Assembly (NCBI RefSeq): GCF_013520985.1
Contig: NZ_JACDTY010000023.1
Span: 1 to 64,000 of the forward strand
DNA length: 64,000 nt
Source of the DNA: Mesorhizobium neociceri
GTDB lineage: Bacteria > Pseudomonadota > Alphaproteobacteria > Rhizobiales > Rhizobiaceae
Direction: 5' to 3'
In this document: positions 41,726-50,205 of the stretch, in pieces
How the letters are laid out: each line of letters starts with the position of its first letter
Numbering within the stretch: the first letter of the stretch is position 1
Notes under the pieces: model-generated
Told to the model about the DNA's origin: nothing
Databases searched by the model: none
Seen by the model: the letters and a program-made list of their open reading frames with translations, nothing else
Translations under genes and position numbers: made by a program

Positions 41726-42070
41726 ATGCCTATTCAACTGGTCTGCAGCAACCGACAGATGGAAGCGGCAGAAGGCGTCGCGAAACTGATTGCGAAACAT
41801 CGTCAGAGCGTCGCCGAGCTTGAAAGTCTCGGCAAGCAAGCGATGGAGGCCGAGGGGAAGGATGCGGTTCTGCTGGGTCAAAAGCTGGACGCGATTATAG
41901 CGGAAGAGGCCGCGGTGCGAAGGCGTGCTGCCATTGCTCCAGTAGCCACGATCGCGGAAATGAAAATGAAGGCTGCTTACTTTCAACGGCTGACGGCTCA
42001 TGGCTGGTGCGAGATTGACGTCGACGATTTGCGCGCGTTGCTCGGTTCTTTCACGAAACTGCAGTCCTAG
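41726..42070 (+). CDS. Helical protein of unknown function
   Basis: The 114-residue product starts at ATG 41726 behind CCAGGAG. It is highly helical and charged (KHRQSVAELESLGKQAMEAE, then LDAIIAEEAAVRRRAA), with no membrane segment or known domain. Its stop overlaps the stop of the convergent small membrane protein. The setting suggests a role in, or co-regulation with, the secretion locus. Confidence 0.65.
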   Translation: MPIQLVCSNRQMEAAEGVAKLIAKHRQSVAELESLGKQAMEAEGKDAVLLGQKLDAIIAEEAAVRRRAAIAPVATIAEMKMKAAYFQRLTAHGWCEIDVDDLRALLGSFTKLQS

Positions 42071-42231
42071 GAGAAGAGTGCTGAAATCCATGCAGCCACG
42101 GTGTTCCAGGCCGCATACAGCCCTGCAGGCACCAAGATGATCGCCAAGAACGCCGCAGCTCCGCCAATAGCGCCGTCACCGCGTCCTTCCACGGGATAGT
42201 AATATTTGTGCGCCTCATCGTCGTGCTTCAT
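42067..42231 (-). CDS. 54-residue membrane protein
   Basis: ATG at 42231 overlaps the stop of the SNase-like gene by 4 bases (ATGA). A charged start (MKHDDEAHKYYYPVEGRGDG) precedes one membrane helix (AAAFLAIILVPAGLYAAW). Third gene in a chain of ATGA-coupled genes from 43375. No family is recognised; a small accessory of the secretion apparatus is a guess. Confidence 0.65.
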   Translation of the reverse strand: MKHDDEAHKYYYPVEGRGDGAIGGAAAFLAIILVPAGLYAAWNTVAAWISALFS

Positions 42232-42776
42232 TGTTGTCTCTCCGACCGCTTATTTAGCAGCAGCTGAACAGGATGCTGAAACGTCGTGCCCCACAAACCC
42301 GTGCGTTTCATCTTAGCGTTGATTTCTGCGACGAGGTAGTTCTCATTGACGGCTTTGCCTTTTGCTGTCGTTGCGGCAAACGCGTATCCGGTCGCTATGA
42401 GCGCGGTGCCGACGTCGATTGTTTCGCCATTCAGCTGCGCACCGCACACGACAAAGGCCGCCTTGTCGAGGGCGTAGCCGATTGGCTGGCATGTCACCGC
42501 CGCGCTATCGAACAGCGCAGCAAGGTGCGCCAGCGAGATGTTCCCGCAATCGAGTTTGTTCCCATTTGGCTGTTCAGCCGACGTGCCGCGAAGACATGAC
42601 TGCACGCCATAGAGGCGGAAAAGGCGGTCTCCGTCGCGCCAGGTATCTCCGGTCAGAAGTTGAGCCGATTTCGATACCGCGAAGGGCGTTGGGACTGCTG
42701 AACCGGTGGCATCCTGCGCCTGTGCCGATGCGAACACGGCAAATGTGGCCATCACTGCAAAGCGCGCCTGTTTCAT
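42228..42776 (-). CDS. Exported SNase-like protein
   Basis: The 182-residue protein has a signal peptide (MATFAVFASAQAQ, to about residue 21). The domain resembles the thermonuclease fold: GDRLFRLYGVQSC, CQPIGYALDKAAFVVCGAQL and TALIATGYAFAATT, with KRTGLWG near the end. The catalytic Arg and Asp residues of true nucleases are not obvious, so it may be an inactive fold. ATGA overlaps couple it to genes on both sides. Confidence 0.75.
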   Translation of the reverse strand: MKQARFAVMATFAVFASAQAQDATGSAVPTPFAVSKSAQLLTGDTWRDGDRLFRLYGVQSCLRGTSAEQPNGNKLDCGNISLAHLAALFDSAAVTCQPIGYALDKAAFVVCGAQLNGETIDVGTALIATGYAFAATTAKGKAVNENYLVAEINAKMKRTGLWGTTFQHPVQLLLNKRSERQQ

Positions 42777-43375
42777 TCCTGGAACTGTCCACCGAGGTCG
42801 GCAGAGTGCTCCAGATCGGGGCGCAGCGACTTGCCGTCCTTGTTGCGTCCGATCGCGGCCATATGGAAAAAAATCATTTCGTCATCGTCGTAGGCGACGT
42901 TGTACGGGTCGTTTGTATTGCCCGCACCCACGAGAGAAAAACACGACACGGCGTCGGGTTTCCCCTTCCTGCTCTGCAGCACAAGGGTTTTGCAAAGCAC
43001 GACAGAAGCACGATCGTTGTAGATTCCTTCTTCATAGTCCTGCGCGGCCTTCGTGCAGTCCCACTCCTGCGTCTTGTAGGTAATCTTTGGTTTTGGGCAG
43101 GCTGCGAGGCCGCGCAGTCGATAGGCCACGCCGTTGATGACGCGCTCGGTCGCCGACGGCACCCTAACCGGCGAGCTGAGGGCGGCCGTGTCGCGCTGAA
43201 AGAGCGCGCCTTTGGCATCGTAGCGCTCATAGACGAATACCTTCTCGCCTGGCTTGGCAAACTGAAGCAGGTACCGCTCCGACGGCTGCGCGAAGGCATT
43301 TGGGGCGTCGGCGCCGGCGGCATAAGCCACGGCACCTTGGAGCAGCAAAACCGTGCAAAGGGCAGTCTGTTTCAT
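42773..43375 (-). CDS. Exported protein of unknown function
   Basis: The 200-residue protein has a signal peptide (MKQTALCTVLLLQGAVAYAA). The mature part has four spaced Cys (AACPKPK, EWDCTKA, VVLCKT, VSCFSL). There is no known domain. It is the first gene of a three-gene operon, divergent from virB1. The shared 91-bp gap holds an inverted repeat that carries -35-like boxes for both directions. Confidence 0.7.
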   Translation of the reverse strand: MKQTALCTVLLLQGAVAYAAGADAPNAFAQPSERYLLQFAKPGEKVFVYERYDAKGALFQRDTAALSSPVRVPSATERVINGVAYRLRGLAACPKPKITYKTQEWDCTKAAQDYEEGIYNDRASVVLCKTLVLQSRKGKPDAVSCFSLVGAGNTNDPYNVAYDDDEMIFFHMAAIGRNKDGKSLRPDLEHSADLGGQFQE

Positions 43376-43405
43376 TCGAAATCCGTCTCTGCGATGCATA
43401 GGGTA

Positions 43406-43449
43406 TTGACACTTTACTAGGGCTTCGTGTAGCCATAGTAAAGTGTTAA
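43406..43449. promoter_or_regulatory. Divergent inverted-repeat promoter of virB and the exported-protein operon
   Basis: The arms TTGACACTTTACTA (43406-43419, plus strand) and TTAACACTTTACTA (minus strand, from 43449 down) face each other across 16 bases. Each arm begins with a good -35-like hexamer (TTGACA, TTAACA), so the two promoters would overlap, and a dimeric regulator on the repeat could switch both operons together. No strong -10 boxes are visible. Confidence 0.6.
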
Positions 43450-43463
43450 ATTTTGGCGACAGT

Positions 43464-44117
43464 ATGAACACTCGAACAGCTCTTCTGCTTACTCTGTGTG
43501 CCGCTACAATGCCCTTGGAAGCGCACGGCCGGGATCTGGCATCAGACCGCGTCGTAGTCGCCTTTGCAACGCCGGCACAAGCCCTTCCATCAGTCGGGGC
43601 GCAGAGGCCTGGGGCGTGCAAGACCGGAAACCGTACTGAAGTCGCCGAAGTTGTGCGTTCAATCGCGCAGGACGAAGGCTTCGACGCCGATCTGGCCGAG
43701 GCGATTGCGTGGGCTGAAAGCGATCTCGGCGCCAATCAGGGTCCGTCCAAGGCCGGAGCCCTTGGGATCATGCAGTTGATGCCGGGGACGGCGGCCGATC
43801 TCGGCGTGAGCGACCGTTGCGATACGCAGTTGAATGTTCGGGCGGGCCTGCGCTATCTGAAGTCCCTCTATGACGAGTTCCAGGATCCGCTGCTGATGCT
43901 GGCGGCGTACAACGCCGGGCCCAACAGCGTCTACAAGGCGCAAGGGATTCCGGTGGCTCCGGAGACCGCGGAATACATCGTGAAGATACTCAACCGCTGG
44001 AAGTTCGGCGATGTCGTGAAGAAGTCCGCCCTGACCAAATCCGAAATGCTCGCGGCTGCTCCGGCAGCAAGCGAGGACGCTTGGCAGGACGGTCATGTCA
44101 TGGATTTCGGCAACTGA
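43464..44117 (+). CDS. virB1: VirB1-like lytic transglycosylase
   Basis: The 217-residue exported muramidase opens the wall for the type IV secretion channel. A signal peptide spans about 1-22. The SLT domain at 65-175 has the catalytic Glu in AIAWAESDLGANQ, GALGIMQLMPGTAADLGV and LMLAAYNAGPNSV. The start MNTRTALLL has only a weak site; an alternative ATG lies at 43443. First gene of the virB unit. Confidence 0.9.
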   Translation: MNTRTALLLTLCAATMPLEAHGRDLASDRVVVAFATPAQALPSVGAQRPGACKTGNRTEVAEVVRSIAQDEGFDADLAEAIAWAESDLGANQGPSKAGALGIMQLMPGTAADLGVSDRCDTQLNVRAGLRYLKSLYDEFQDPLLMLAAYNAGPNSVYKAQGIPVAPETAEYIVKILNRWKFGDVVKKSALTKSEMLAAAPAASEDAWQDGHVMDFGN

Positions 44118-44129
44118 AAGGAGCCAAGG

Positions 44130-44444
44130 GTGGAATACAGGAAAGCGGGCAAATTTGCGCTGAAACTGGCCTTGGCCTCGGCGGTCGGAATAGCTCTCGC
44201 GCCAGCCACTGCGTACGCCCAGTCGGCGGCACCAGTCGAAAATGTGCTGGAATGGTTCGTCGGCGTTCTGCAGGGCAACATAGCGCGCTCATTCGCCATC
44301 ATCGCAGTTTGTTTTCTCGGCTTCCTCGCCATGACGGGCCGGCTGGCGTGGATGATGGCTTTTTCCATCATCATTGGCATCGCTCTGATCTTCGGCGCTG
44401 CCCAGCTGGTGGATGCGGTTCGCGCGACCGCCGGAGGCAGCTGA
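44130..44444 (+). CDS. virB2: VirB2-like major pilin
   Basis: The 104-residue product starts at GTG 44130 behind AAAGGAG. It has a long signal peptide (cleavage likely after TAYAQ, about 31) and two membrane helices (IARSFAIIAVCFLGFLAMTG and WMMAFSIIIGIALIFGAAQL), the VirB2/TrbC layout. It should form the T-pilus subunit. Confidence 0.88.
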   Translation: MEYRKAGKFALKLALASAVGIALAPATAYAQSAAPVENVLEWFVGVLQGNIARSFAIIAVCFLGFLAMTGRLAWMMAFSIIIGIALIFGAAQLVDAVRATAGGS

Positions 44445-44447
44445 GAC

Positions 44448-44741
44448 ATGGACGACGAGGAGGTCTATGTCGAGCCGGTCAGCCTGCCACTGACACGCCC
44501 GCCGATGAAATGGGGGGTGCGCTACGAGGTTTTCGCACTGAATGGCATCCTGGCGGTGATCGGTTTTATCGCCACGAGCAGCTTCATGCTCGGTCTTGGC
44601 GTGTTCGGCGTGGTGCATCTGGTTAGCGCATATCTGTGCCAGCGCGACCCCTATATGTTTCATATTTTCGAGCGGCGGGTCTCCAAACGCGGAGCGGTGG
44701 CGAACCTTACTTTTTGGGGCGCGAGGAGCTATTCGCCATGA
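44448..44741 (+). CDS. virB3: VirB3-like inner-membrane protein
   Basis: The 97-residue protein follows virB2 by 3 bp (GGAGG before the ATG). It has one or two helices (NGILAVIGFIATSSFMLGLG) and the VirB3 tail (CQRDPYMFHIFERRVSKRG). It anchors VirB4 at the inner membrane. The stop overlaps the virB4 start (ATGA). Confidence 0.9.
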   Translation: MDDEEVYVEPVSLPLTRPPMKWGVRYEVFALNGILAVIGFIATSSFMLGLGVFGVVHLVSAYLCQRDPYMFHIFERRVSKRGAVANLTFWGARSYSP

Positions 44742-46495
44742 GGCTCGATGCCGACCTGAAATTTGGCCGTGAGCGCCGCCGCGAAAAACCCGCTGCGATG
44801 CACATCCCCTACCTTCGCCATGTCGATGACAATCTGATCGTGACGAAGAGCGGTTTTCTGGTCGGCGCCATCCAGCTCAGCGGCCTGCCCTTCCAGACGA
44901 TGGACCAGGCCGAGTTGAACAGCCGCATGTTCAACCGCAACACGACGTTCCGCAACCTGTCGACCTCTCGATTTGCGGTCTACACAACGATCATTCGCCG
45001 CCATGTGACGCCCGAGATCGAAGGCGACTTTGACAATCCTTTCGTGGCCGAGCTCGACGCCCGCTACATGGATGAGCTTGGGTCGAAAAACCTTTTCGTC
45101 AACGAGGCGTATCTGACGGTCATACGCCGCCCGATGGTCGGCCGTGTGGGCTGGGTGGACAAGGCGCTTAATGCATTCCGCATCAGCACCGCAGGCGAGG
45201 AAACCCGCGAAGAGGCAATAGTCGAGCTGCATGACATCCTCGACGGGATGGTCAAGGATTTCACCGCTTATGGGGGGCGTCTTCTCGGTGTCGTGAAGCG
45301 CCGCGACAGTTTCTTTTCCGAGCCCGCCGAATTTCTGGCGAAAATCCTCGCCGGCGGCGTCGACGTGGAAATGCCTTTGCCGCGCATGTCCCTTGGCGAA
45401 GTGCTGGCGACGCGGCAGCTGTTTTTCGGCAAGTCGGCGTTGGAACTGCGCGGGCCGGACGCAGCCAAGCTCGGCGCCGTGGTGTCGATCAAGGAATACC
45501 CGCCGTTCACCGCTCCGGGCTCATTGGACGGTCTCTTGCGCCTGCCACATGAGTTTGTCCTGACGCAGAGCTTCGCGATCGAAGACCGTGTCACGGCGAT
45601 GCGCAGGATTAATACCATCGCCAACCAGGTCGAGGGTTCCGACGAGGCGGGCACGACGGTCGAGGTCTCCGTCCACGACGGCGCCGACAAGCTGGCCGGC
45701 GGCGAAGTCGTTTTCGGACAACATCACATGAGCGTCATGGCATTGGCATCGGACATGAATGGCCTCAACCGCGCGCTATCCGACATCACGGCGGAGCTCT
45801 CGCGCATGTCGATCGTGCCGGTCCGCGAGACCCTGAACACGGAGCTCGCCTTCTGGGCGCAACTGCCGGGAAATTTCAGTTACATCGCCCGACGTGCTTT
45901 AATCTCGTCGCTCAATTTCGCCGGTCTTTTTTCAGGACACAATTTCCCCTCGGGCCAACGCGAGAGACTGCATTGGAAACGCCCTGTCGCTTTGCTCGAA
46001 ACGACCAGCCAGACGGCCTACTACTTCAATTTCCACGTTCACGATGTCGGGCACTTCACGGTGTTCGGCCCGACCGGCTCGGGCAAGACCGTGGTGCTGT
46101 CGTTCCTGATGGCGCAAGCCATGCGCATCATGCCGCGGCCCCGATGTGTTTATTTCGACTATATGCGCGGCGCTGAAATTTTTGTCCGGGCGCTGGGCGG
46201 TCGCTATGAGGTGATGGAGCCTTCTCAGCCGACCGGGTTCGCGCCATTGCAGCTTGAGGACACGGCGGAAAATCGTTCTTTCCTGGAAGATCTGCTCATC
46301 TACATTCTGACACCGGAAGGCGGCGCGCTCGACGTGGCGGAGATCCTGCTGCGGAGTTTCCCTCATCAGACGAACAAGCGAAAACTGGCCATGGATGCAT
46401 GTCTTCAGGTTCTGCGTGGTGAAGCTCAGCCGCCGGTAGCGAGACGGGCCTTCGTTGTAGCGGCGTTAGAAGCGAAAATCCTACGCAGCGACTGA
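44738..46495 (+). CDS. virB4: VirB4-like secretion ATPase, C-terminally truncated
   Basis: 585 residues against about 790 usual. The N-terminal domain (HIPYLRHVDDNLIVTKSGFL) and the Walker A (FGPTGSGKTVVLSFLMAQAM, about 445-464) are intact, with VYFDYMRGAEIFVRALGG after it. After PEGGALDVAE (about 535) the sequence departs from the family and stops. Walker B and the arginine-finger region are gone. No virB5-virB11 gene follows. A truncated VirB4 cannot complete ATP-driven assembly, so this locus is probably inactive unless complemented. Confidence 0.88.
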   Translation: MRLDADLKFGRERRREKPAAMHIPYLRHVDDNLIVTKSGFLVGAIQLSGLPFQTMDQAELNSRMFNRNTTFRNLSTSRFAVYTTIIRRHVTPEIEGDFDNPFVAELDARYMDELGSKNLFVNEAYLTVIRRPMVGRVGWVDKALNAFRISTAGEETREEAIVELHDILDGMVKDFTAYGGRLLGVVKRRDSFFSEPAEFLAKILAGGVDVEMPLPRMSLGEVLATRQLFFGKSALELRGPDAAKLGAVVSIKEYPPFTAPGSLDGLLRLPHEFVLTQSFAIEDRVTAMRRINTIANQVEGSDEAGTTVEVSVHDGADKLAGGEVVFGQHHMSVMALASDMNGLNRALSDITAELSRMSIVPVRETLNTELAFWAQLPGNFSYIARRALISSLNFAGLFSGHNFPSGQRERLHWKRPVALLETTSQTAYYFNFHVHDVGHFTVFGPTGSGKTVVLSFLMAQAMRIMPRPRCVYFDYMRGAEIFVRALGGRYEVMEPSQPTGFAPLQLEDTAENRSFLEDLLIYILTPEGGALDVAEILLRSFPHQTNKRKLAMDACLQVLRGEAQPPVARRAFVVAALEAKILRSD

Positions 46496-46570
46496 GGTCG
46501 AAGCGGAACAGCGCGCCTCTCGACAACGGGCAGGTAGACCGGCAATATTTACCTCGATCGGAGATGGCAT

Positions 46571-46792
46571 ATGCGAAATTTGCCGAGCGACATCGATGCT
46601 GACGTTGTGATCGAAGTCAGTCGGCTTATCGATGATGCCGAGGATCTCTTGCCTTTGCCGGTGCACGAACTGGTCAAGCGGATTCGTACGATACTGCAGA
46701 CCCGCCTTTCCGACCAAGCTATCGAAGAACTGGTGGTCGAGATGGCATCGACACGCGGGTTGCCCATGGTCTTCGACAAGCCTGCAGAATAG
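46571..46792 (+). CDS. Small acidic protein of unknown function
   Basis: The 73-residue acidic helical protein has a start behind GGAG (ATG 46571). No known domain. It follows the truncated virB4 by 75 bp. It could be a true gene brought in when the rest of virB was lost. Confidence 0.5.
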   Translation: MRNLPSDIDADVVIEVSRLIDDAEDLLPLPVHELVKRIRTILQTRLSDQAIEELVVEMASTRGLPMVFDKPAE

Positions 46793-47267
46793 TCAATTCT
46801 TCCACATCTCTTGTGAAAATATCGGCAAAAGCAGGCGGCGAATTGCCATTGTCCTTCGAATGACCGGAGAGAATGGCAGGCCGAGAAACGGCCTTAGGTC
46901 AGTCTTCGCCAGCCGGGCTCGCGAATATAACCCATCGGCTTAACCGCTCTGACCTTCACCGATGAAGTGGCAACGCGATACTGCCCAATTCTGGCTGCGA
47001 GATCGCGCAATCACCGCCGGGCCTCGTCACCTCAGTTTACCCGTTTCTCGCGCGCAAGAAAAAGGCCGGACCAAGGCCCGGCCAGGTATGAAGGTTAAAA
47101 CCTCCAGAGGGGAACGCGCCGGACGAATGGGAGGAAACATCCGACGCAACGCGCATATGGGTCAGCAAAGGTGACACTTCAACAACATGCCGGTAGGCCA
47201 CCAGACCTGTCCTCTTGGTGCACTGAAGCTTGCGTGCTTGATGCGATTGCCAATTTGAGTGCCTGGT
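46793..47267. other. No recognisable gene; one weak hairpin
   Basis: About 475 bases. A 28-codon basic frame and a GGCCGG/CCGGCC hairpin (47064-47083) are the only structure seen. The border between the secretion remnant and the replication region lies here. Confidence 0.45.
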
Positions 47268-47480
47268 TCAGCCAGCCTTGCTCAGGTTGCCGGCAGACGA
47301 TTTACCGGTCCGCCGATCCTGTTCTATCTCGTAGGTGACCTTCTGGCCGTCAGCAAGCGTCGATAGGCCAGCGCGCTCGACAGCAGAAATATGGACAAAC
47401 ACGTCCTGTCCACCACCGTCGGGCTGAATGAAGCCAAAGCCCTTGGTCGCGTTGAACCACTTTACCGTTCCAGTCGCCAT
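47268..47480 (-). CDS. cspA: CspA-type cold-shock protein
   Basis: The 70-residue protein has the RNA-binding motifs KGFGFIQPD (RNP1) and DVFVHISAV (RNP2). It starts at ATG 47480 behind AAGGA. It acts as a single-stranded nucleic acid chaperone. A long untranslated leader upstream, common for cold-shock genes, is possible. Confidence 0.95.
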   Translation of the reverse strand: MATGTVKWFNATKGFGFIQPDGGGQDVFVHISAVERAGLSTLADGQKVTYEIEQDRRTGKSSAGNLSKAG

Positions 47481-47816
47481 AAAGGTGTTTCCTTGCCGTA
47501 AGTGTCTACATGTACGCTTGGCTGACTGCACTGGTCGCAGCTGTTTCAGATAGATGCAGCAAATGGCCCTCATGGCAAGTCTTTGGCCTGTTTAACGACC
47601 TTTTGGCACCAAGCGGCGGACCGCTGACGCCACCTCGAGCATTGATCCAATGCCAGCATCGTATGATTGGGAACAGGACTTACGGAACACTGCCCTGCCC
47701 TTGTGCATTTTCGGTCAGATTGCGCGGACAACCACCGGTCGGCGAAACCAAAGATTCACAAGGCCGCATTGGCTTTGAGCTAGGCGCAAAGCGACAAGCT
47801 GCGGGATTGGCGATCG
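47481..47816. other. No recognisable gene
   Basis: About 335 bases between cspA and the end of repC, both on the minus strand. It probably includes the cspA promoter and leader and the repC 3' region. No convincing terminator hairpin with a T-run was found. Confidence 0.45.
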
Positions 47817-49022
47817 TCATCCCGTCATCTTCGCCGTCGCGCCGTTCGCCTTGAGCGCCGCCATCAACATAGGCCCGACAGAGAACTGCCCTGCCGTCGC
47901 CTTTTCGGTCAGTACCCGCAAATAGCCGCCGGCCGAGTTGATGTGCTGTGCCCTTTGCAGGATGCAGGCAATCACGATCGCCGCGATCTCCTGGCCCATC
48001 ACATGGCAAGCCTCCTCATACGCAGAGGGCGAAACGCCCAGATATCCACGCACCTGGGCCGCGGTTATCATCAGATCGCGCCAATTGCCGATCCCGTCGA
48101 CGGCATAATCCGCAATTTCGGGGCAGGCTTTCAGCACCAGCCCCAGCGGATAGGCTTTCGGGGGCTCTGCGATCTTCGTCCTTGGCTCGGCCGTCGCCCC
48201 GCCTTTCTCTAAAGCAGGTTCAAATTCAAAAATAGAGTCGGTATTTGAATCAGATTGCTGCCGCTCGTTTTGAGAGTCATTGCCGCTTGGATACGTGGAT
48301 TTCATATGACTTTCCAGCAGCTTATCCACTTCGTCGTGTAATGCGGCCATATCCGCCACGATCGGTTCGAGCTCGGCAATGCAGGCTCGGCGCGGAATTG
48401 CCTCTACTACGCCGCGGAAGCGCTTCCACAGGCCTCCCCAGTCGCCTGGAACATCTTCGTCAACAGCCGCCTCGATCAGCTTGTGGATGTCACGGCGGTG
48501 CAAGGTGATCCGCTCGCGCATCAGCCTGAGCGCCCTGTTGTCGGCGCGAACACGCTCGGCCGCCGCCTCGAACTCGTGAGCGCGGGCCAGCAGCGGCGCC
48601 AGGGAGAAGCCAAATGCTTCCTCGATCTCCCCTCCTCTGCCCTTGCGCGCGTAGCGCTTGCCGTTCGGACTATCCCGACGGATGATCAGCCCGCAGTCAA
48701 CAAGAGCCGCCAGGTGTCGTCTGACTGTGGGCTCGGGCATTCCGTGCGCCCTGAGCGTCAGCTGTGCGTTCGAGGGAAAGACGATGAGGTCATTTTCCTC
48801 ACCCAATTCGCTATCAGGATAGAATGATAGCAACGCATTCAGGACGGCCAGCGCACGATCGCCGATGCCGACGATGCTCTTGCCCTCGCAGAGGTTGCGG
48901 TAGATCTGCCACTTGTCGACGACCCTGCCCTTGGGGATTTCACGTGAATCGTTTTGCGCTGCCAGCATGGCAAGCGACATCGGCCGCCGCCCAAAGGGCG
49001 TCGTTGCAATACCCGTCTCCAT
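47817..49022 (-). CDS. repC: RepC plasmid replication initiator
   Basis: The 401-residue protein has the RepC start (FGRRPMSLAMLAAQ), the winged-helix region (WQIYRNLCEGKSIVGIGDRA, then NAQLTLRAHGMPEPTVRRHL) and the conserved C-terminal block (AQVRGYLGVSPSAYEEA, with GGYLRVLTEKA). RepC initiates replication in cis. In repABC plasmids the origin lies inside repC; the AT-rich stretch at about 48206-48262 is the best place for it here. Its translation is usually limited by the antisense RNA at 49117. Confidence 0.95.
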   Translation of the reverse strand: METGIATTPFGRRPMSLAMLAAQNDSREIPKGRVVDKWQIYRNLCEGKSIVGIGDRALAVLNALLSFYPDSELGEENDLIVFPSNAQLTLRAHGMPEPTVRRHLAALVDCGLIIRRDSPNGKRYARKGRGGEIEEAFGFSLAPLLARAHEFEAAAERVRADNRALRLMRERITLHRRDIHKLIEAAVDEDVPGDWGGLWKRFRGVVEAIPRRACIAELEPIVADMAALHDEVDKLLESHMKSTYPSGNDSQNERQQSDSNTDSIFEFEPALEKGGATAEPRTKIAEPPKAYPLGLVLKACPEIADYAVDGIGNWRDLMITAAQVRGYLGVSPSAYEEACHVMGQEIAAIVIACILQRAQHINSAGGYLRVLTEKATAGQFSVGPMLMAALKANGATAKMTG

Positions 49023-49081
49023 TTTCTTTCACCCTCTATCAGGCAAAAGAAATCCGCTCGCCAAAACGACGCCAATGACTC

Positions 49082-49110
49082 TTGACAGTGATTCGTGGAG
49101 ATGCGATTCT
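49082..49110 (+). promoter_or_regulatory. Promoter of the repB-repC antisense RNA
   Basis: A good sigma70-type promoter runs opposite to repABC: TTGACA at 49082, 17-base spacer, GATTCT at 49105. Its position in the repB-repC gap is where repABC plasmids carry the promoter of the counter-transcribed RNA. Confidence 0.7.
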
Positions 49111-49116
49111 CAGAGT

Positions 49117-49180
49117 GCTTAGTTCAGAGAGAGGCTTCCACGGCTTGCCGTTTGGGGGCCTTTTTCTTTTGCGGTTTCAG
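49117..49180 (+). ncRNA. Counter-transcribed RNA (incA-type) controlling repC
   Basis: The transcript from the promoter at 49082 should begin near 49117 and end at a hairpin (CCACGGC-TT-GCCGTTTGG, closed by AGGC and GCCT) with a T-run, about 49132-49180. In repABC plasmids such an antisense RNA pairs with the repB-repC leader and lowers repC expression, setting copy number and incompatibility. Position, orientation and terminator fit; expression is inferred. Confidence 0.75.
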
Positions 49181-50205
49181 ACTCCTTGTTTCATGGTGGA
49201 CTTCCGAAAGGCCTCAAACAGGTCGTCCAGTTGTCCGGCGATAAACGCTGCGAAACGCGATCCTTCAGCCTCTCCCACCGCAATCATGGTAGTTTTTCCG
49301 TTGTCTTTGAGGCTGACGCTGACTGTTTTGTCTGGAGCAGCCCAGGATTTCAGAGCAATCTTGGGCTTTGATGGCTTGGCCGGACCCGCAGGTTCTTTGA
49401 TCGCATTATGATCCAATGGTAGCGTCTCAAGCAGAATAATGAATCTCTCGTCGGACGTTGCCTCACGAAATTTGTTTTTGCGAATAAAGGCTTTTGCGAG
49501 TGAGCCGTCGACTGAATAGCGGTTCGAGAATTCTTGCCATCGTCCTCGACCAATCCCGGGAGCTTTACCAATCGATTGCAGTATCTCCTTGTCGACCGAG
49601 GAGGCGATTTTGATCATCTCGGAGACATGCGATTTTCCTGTCGACAACGAAGCGCAGATGGTGTCCCGTTTATACCCCGCTTCCTGCTGTGCAAGCGCAA
49701 AAGCGCACTTTTCAATGTATGAAAGGTCCTCTCGAGCGGTGTTTTCTTCGCCTTGGAAAATGACTGCTTGTTCATCAGTTAACTCGCGGACGGCCGCTTT
49801 GAATCCGATCCCAAGCTGCTTAGCTGCGGCAAGTCGTCTGCGACCATAGACGATTTGAAACTCGCCATCCTTGCCTTGTACTGGCCGAACCAATCCAGGC
49901 ACAATTTGACCGCGCTCCCGCATGGATTCTGTGATCTCAGCAATGGCGGAAATTTCGTAGGCGTCATCATATCGATCGGTGATAGATGACGGCCGTATTT
50001 TGTCGGGATCGAGTTCAATGATCTGTTCGCCTGACTTCAGTAACTTGTCGGCGATATCGCTACGCTCTTGCATTTGGCGAACACCAGCCGCCACCTTCAT
50101 CAGGTGCGGCGACGACGTGCGGCGGCTAACGCCCTCCTCCGTATTCTCTTCCCCGAGTTGCCCCAAAACAGCAGCAAACATGCCCTTAGAATCTTTACGG
50201 CTCAC
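49177..50205 (-). CDS. repB: RepB (ParB-type) partition protein
   Basis: The 342-residue protein has the ParB/RepB nuclease-like N-terminal domain (IVPGLVRPV, GEFQIVYGRRRLAAAKQLG) and central HTH (KRDTICASLSTGKSHVSEMI). It binds parS and works with RepA in partition. Candidate parS palindromes lie at 51540 and 52270. Start at 50205 overlaps the repA stop by 4 bases (ATGA). Confidence 0.95.
   Translation of the reverse strand: MSRKDSKGMFAAVLGQLGEENTEEGVSRRTSSPHLMKVAAGVRQMQERSDIADKLLKSGEQIIELDPDKIRPSSITDRYDDAYEISAIAEITESMRERGQIVPGLVRPVQGKDGEFQIVYGRRRLAAAKQLGIGFKAAVRELTDEQAVIFQGEENTAREDLSYIEKCAFALAQQEAGYKRDTICASLSTGKSHVSEMIKIASSVDKEILQSIGKAPGIGRGRWQEFSNRYSVDGSLAKAFIRKNKFREATSDERFIILLETLPLDHNAIKEPAGPAKPSKPKIALKSWAAPDKTVSVSLKDNGKTTMIAVGEAEGSRFAAFIAGQLDDLFEAFRKSTMKQGV

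Noticed and set aside
47064..47083. GGCCGG/CCGGCC hairpin as a terminator
   Set aside because: Short stem, 8-base loop and no T-run; not enough to call a terminator.
46962..47174. 70-codon plus-strand frame before cspA
   Set aside because: No good start or domain; strongly basic low-information sequence.
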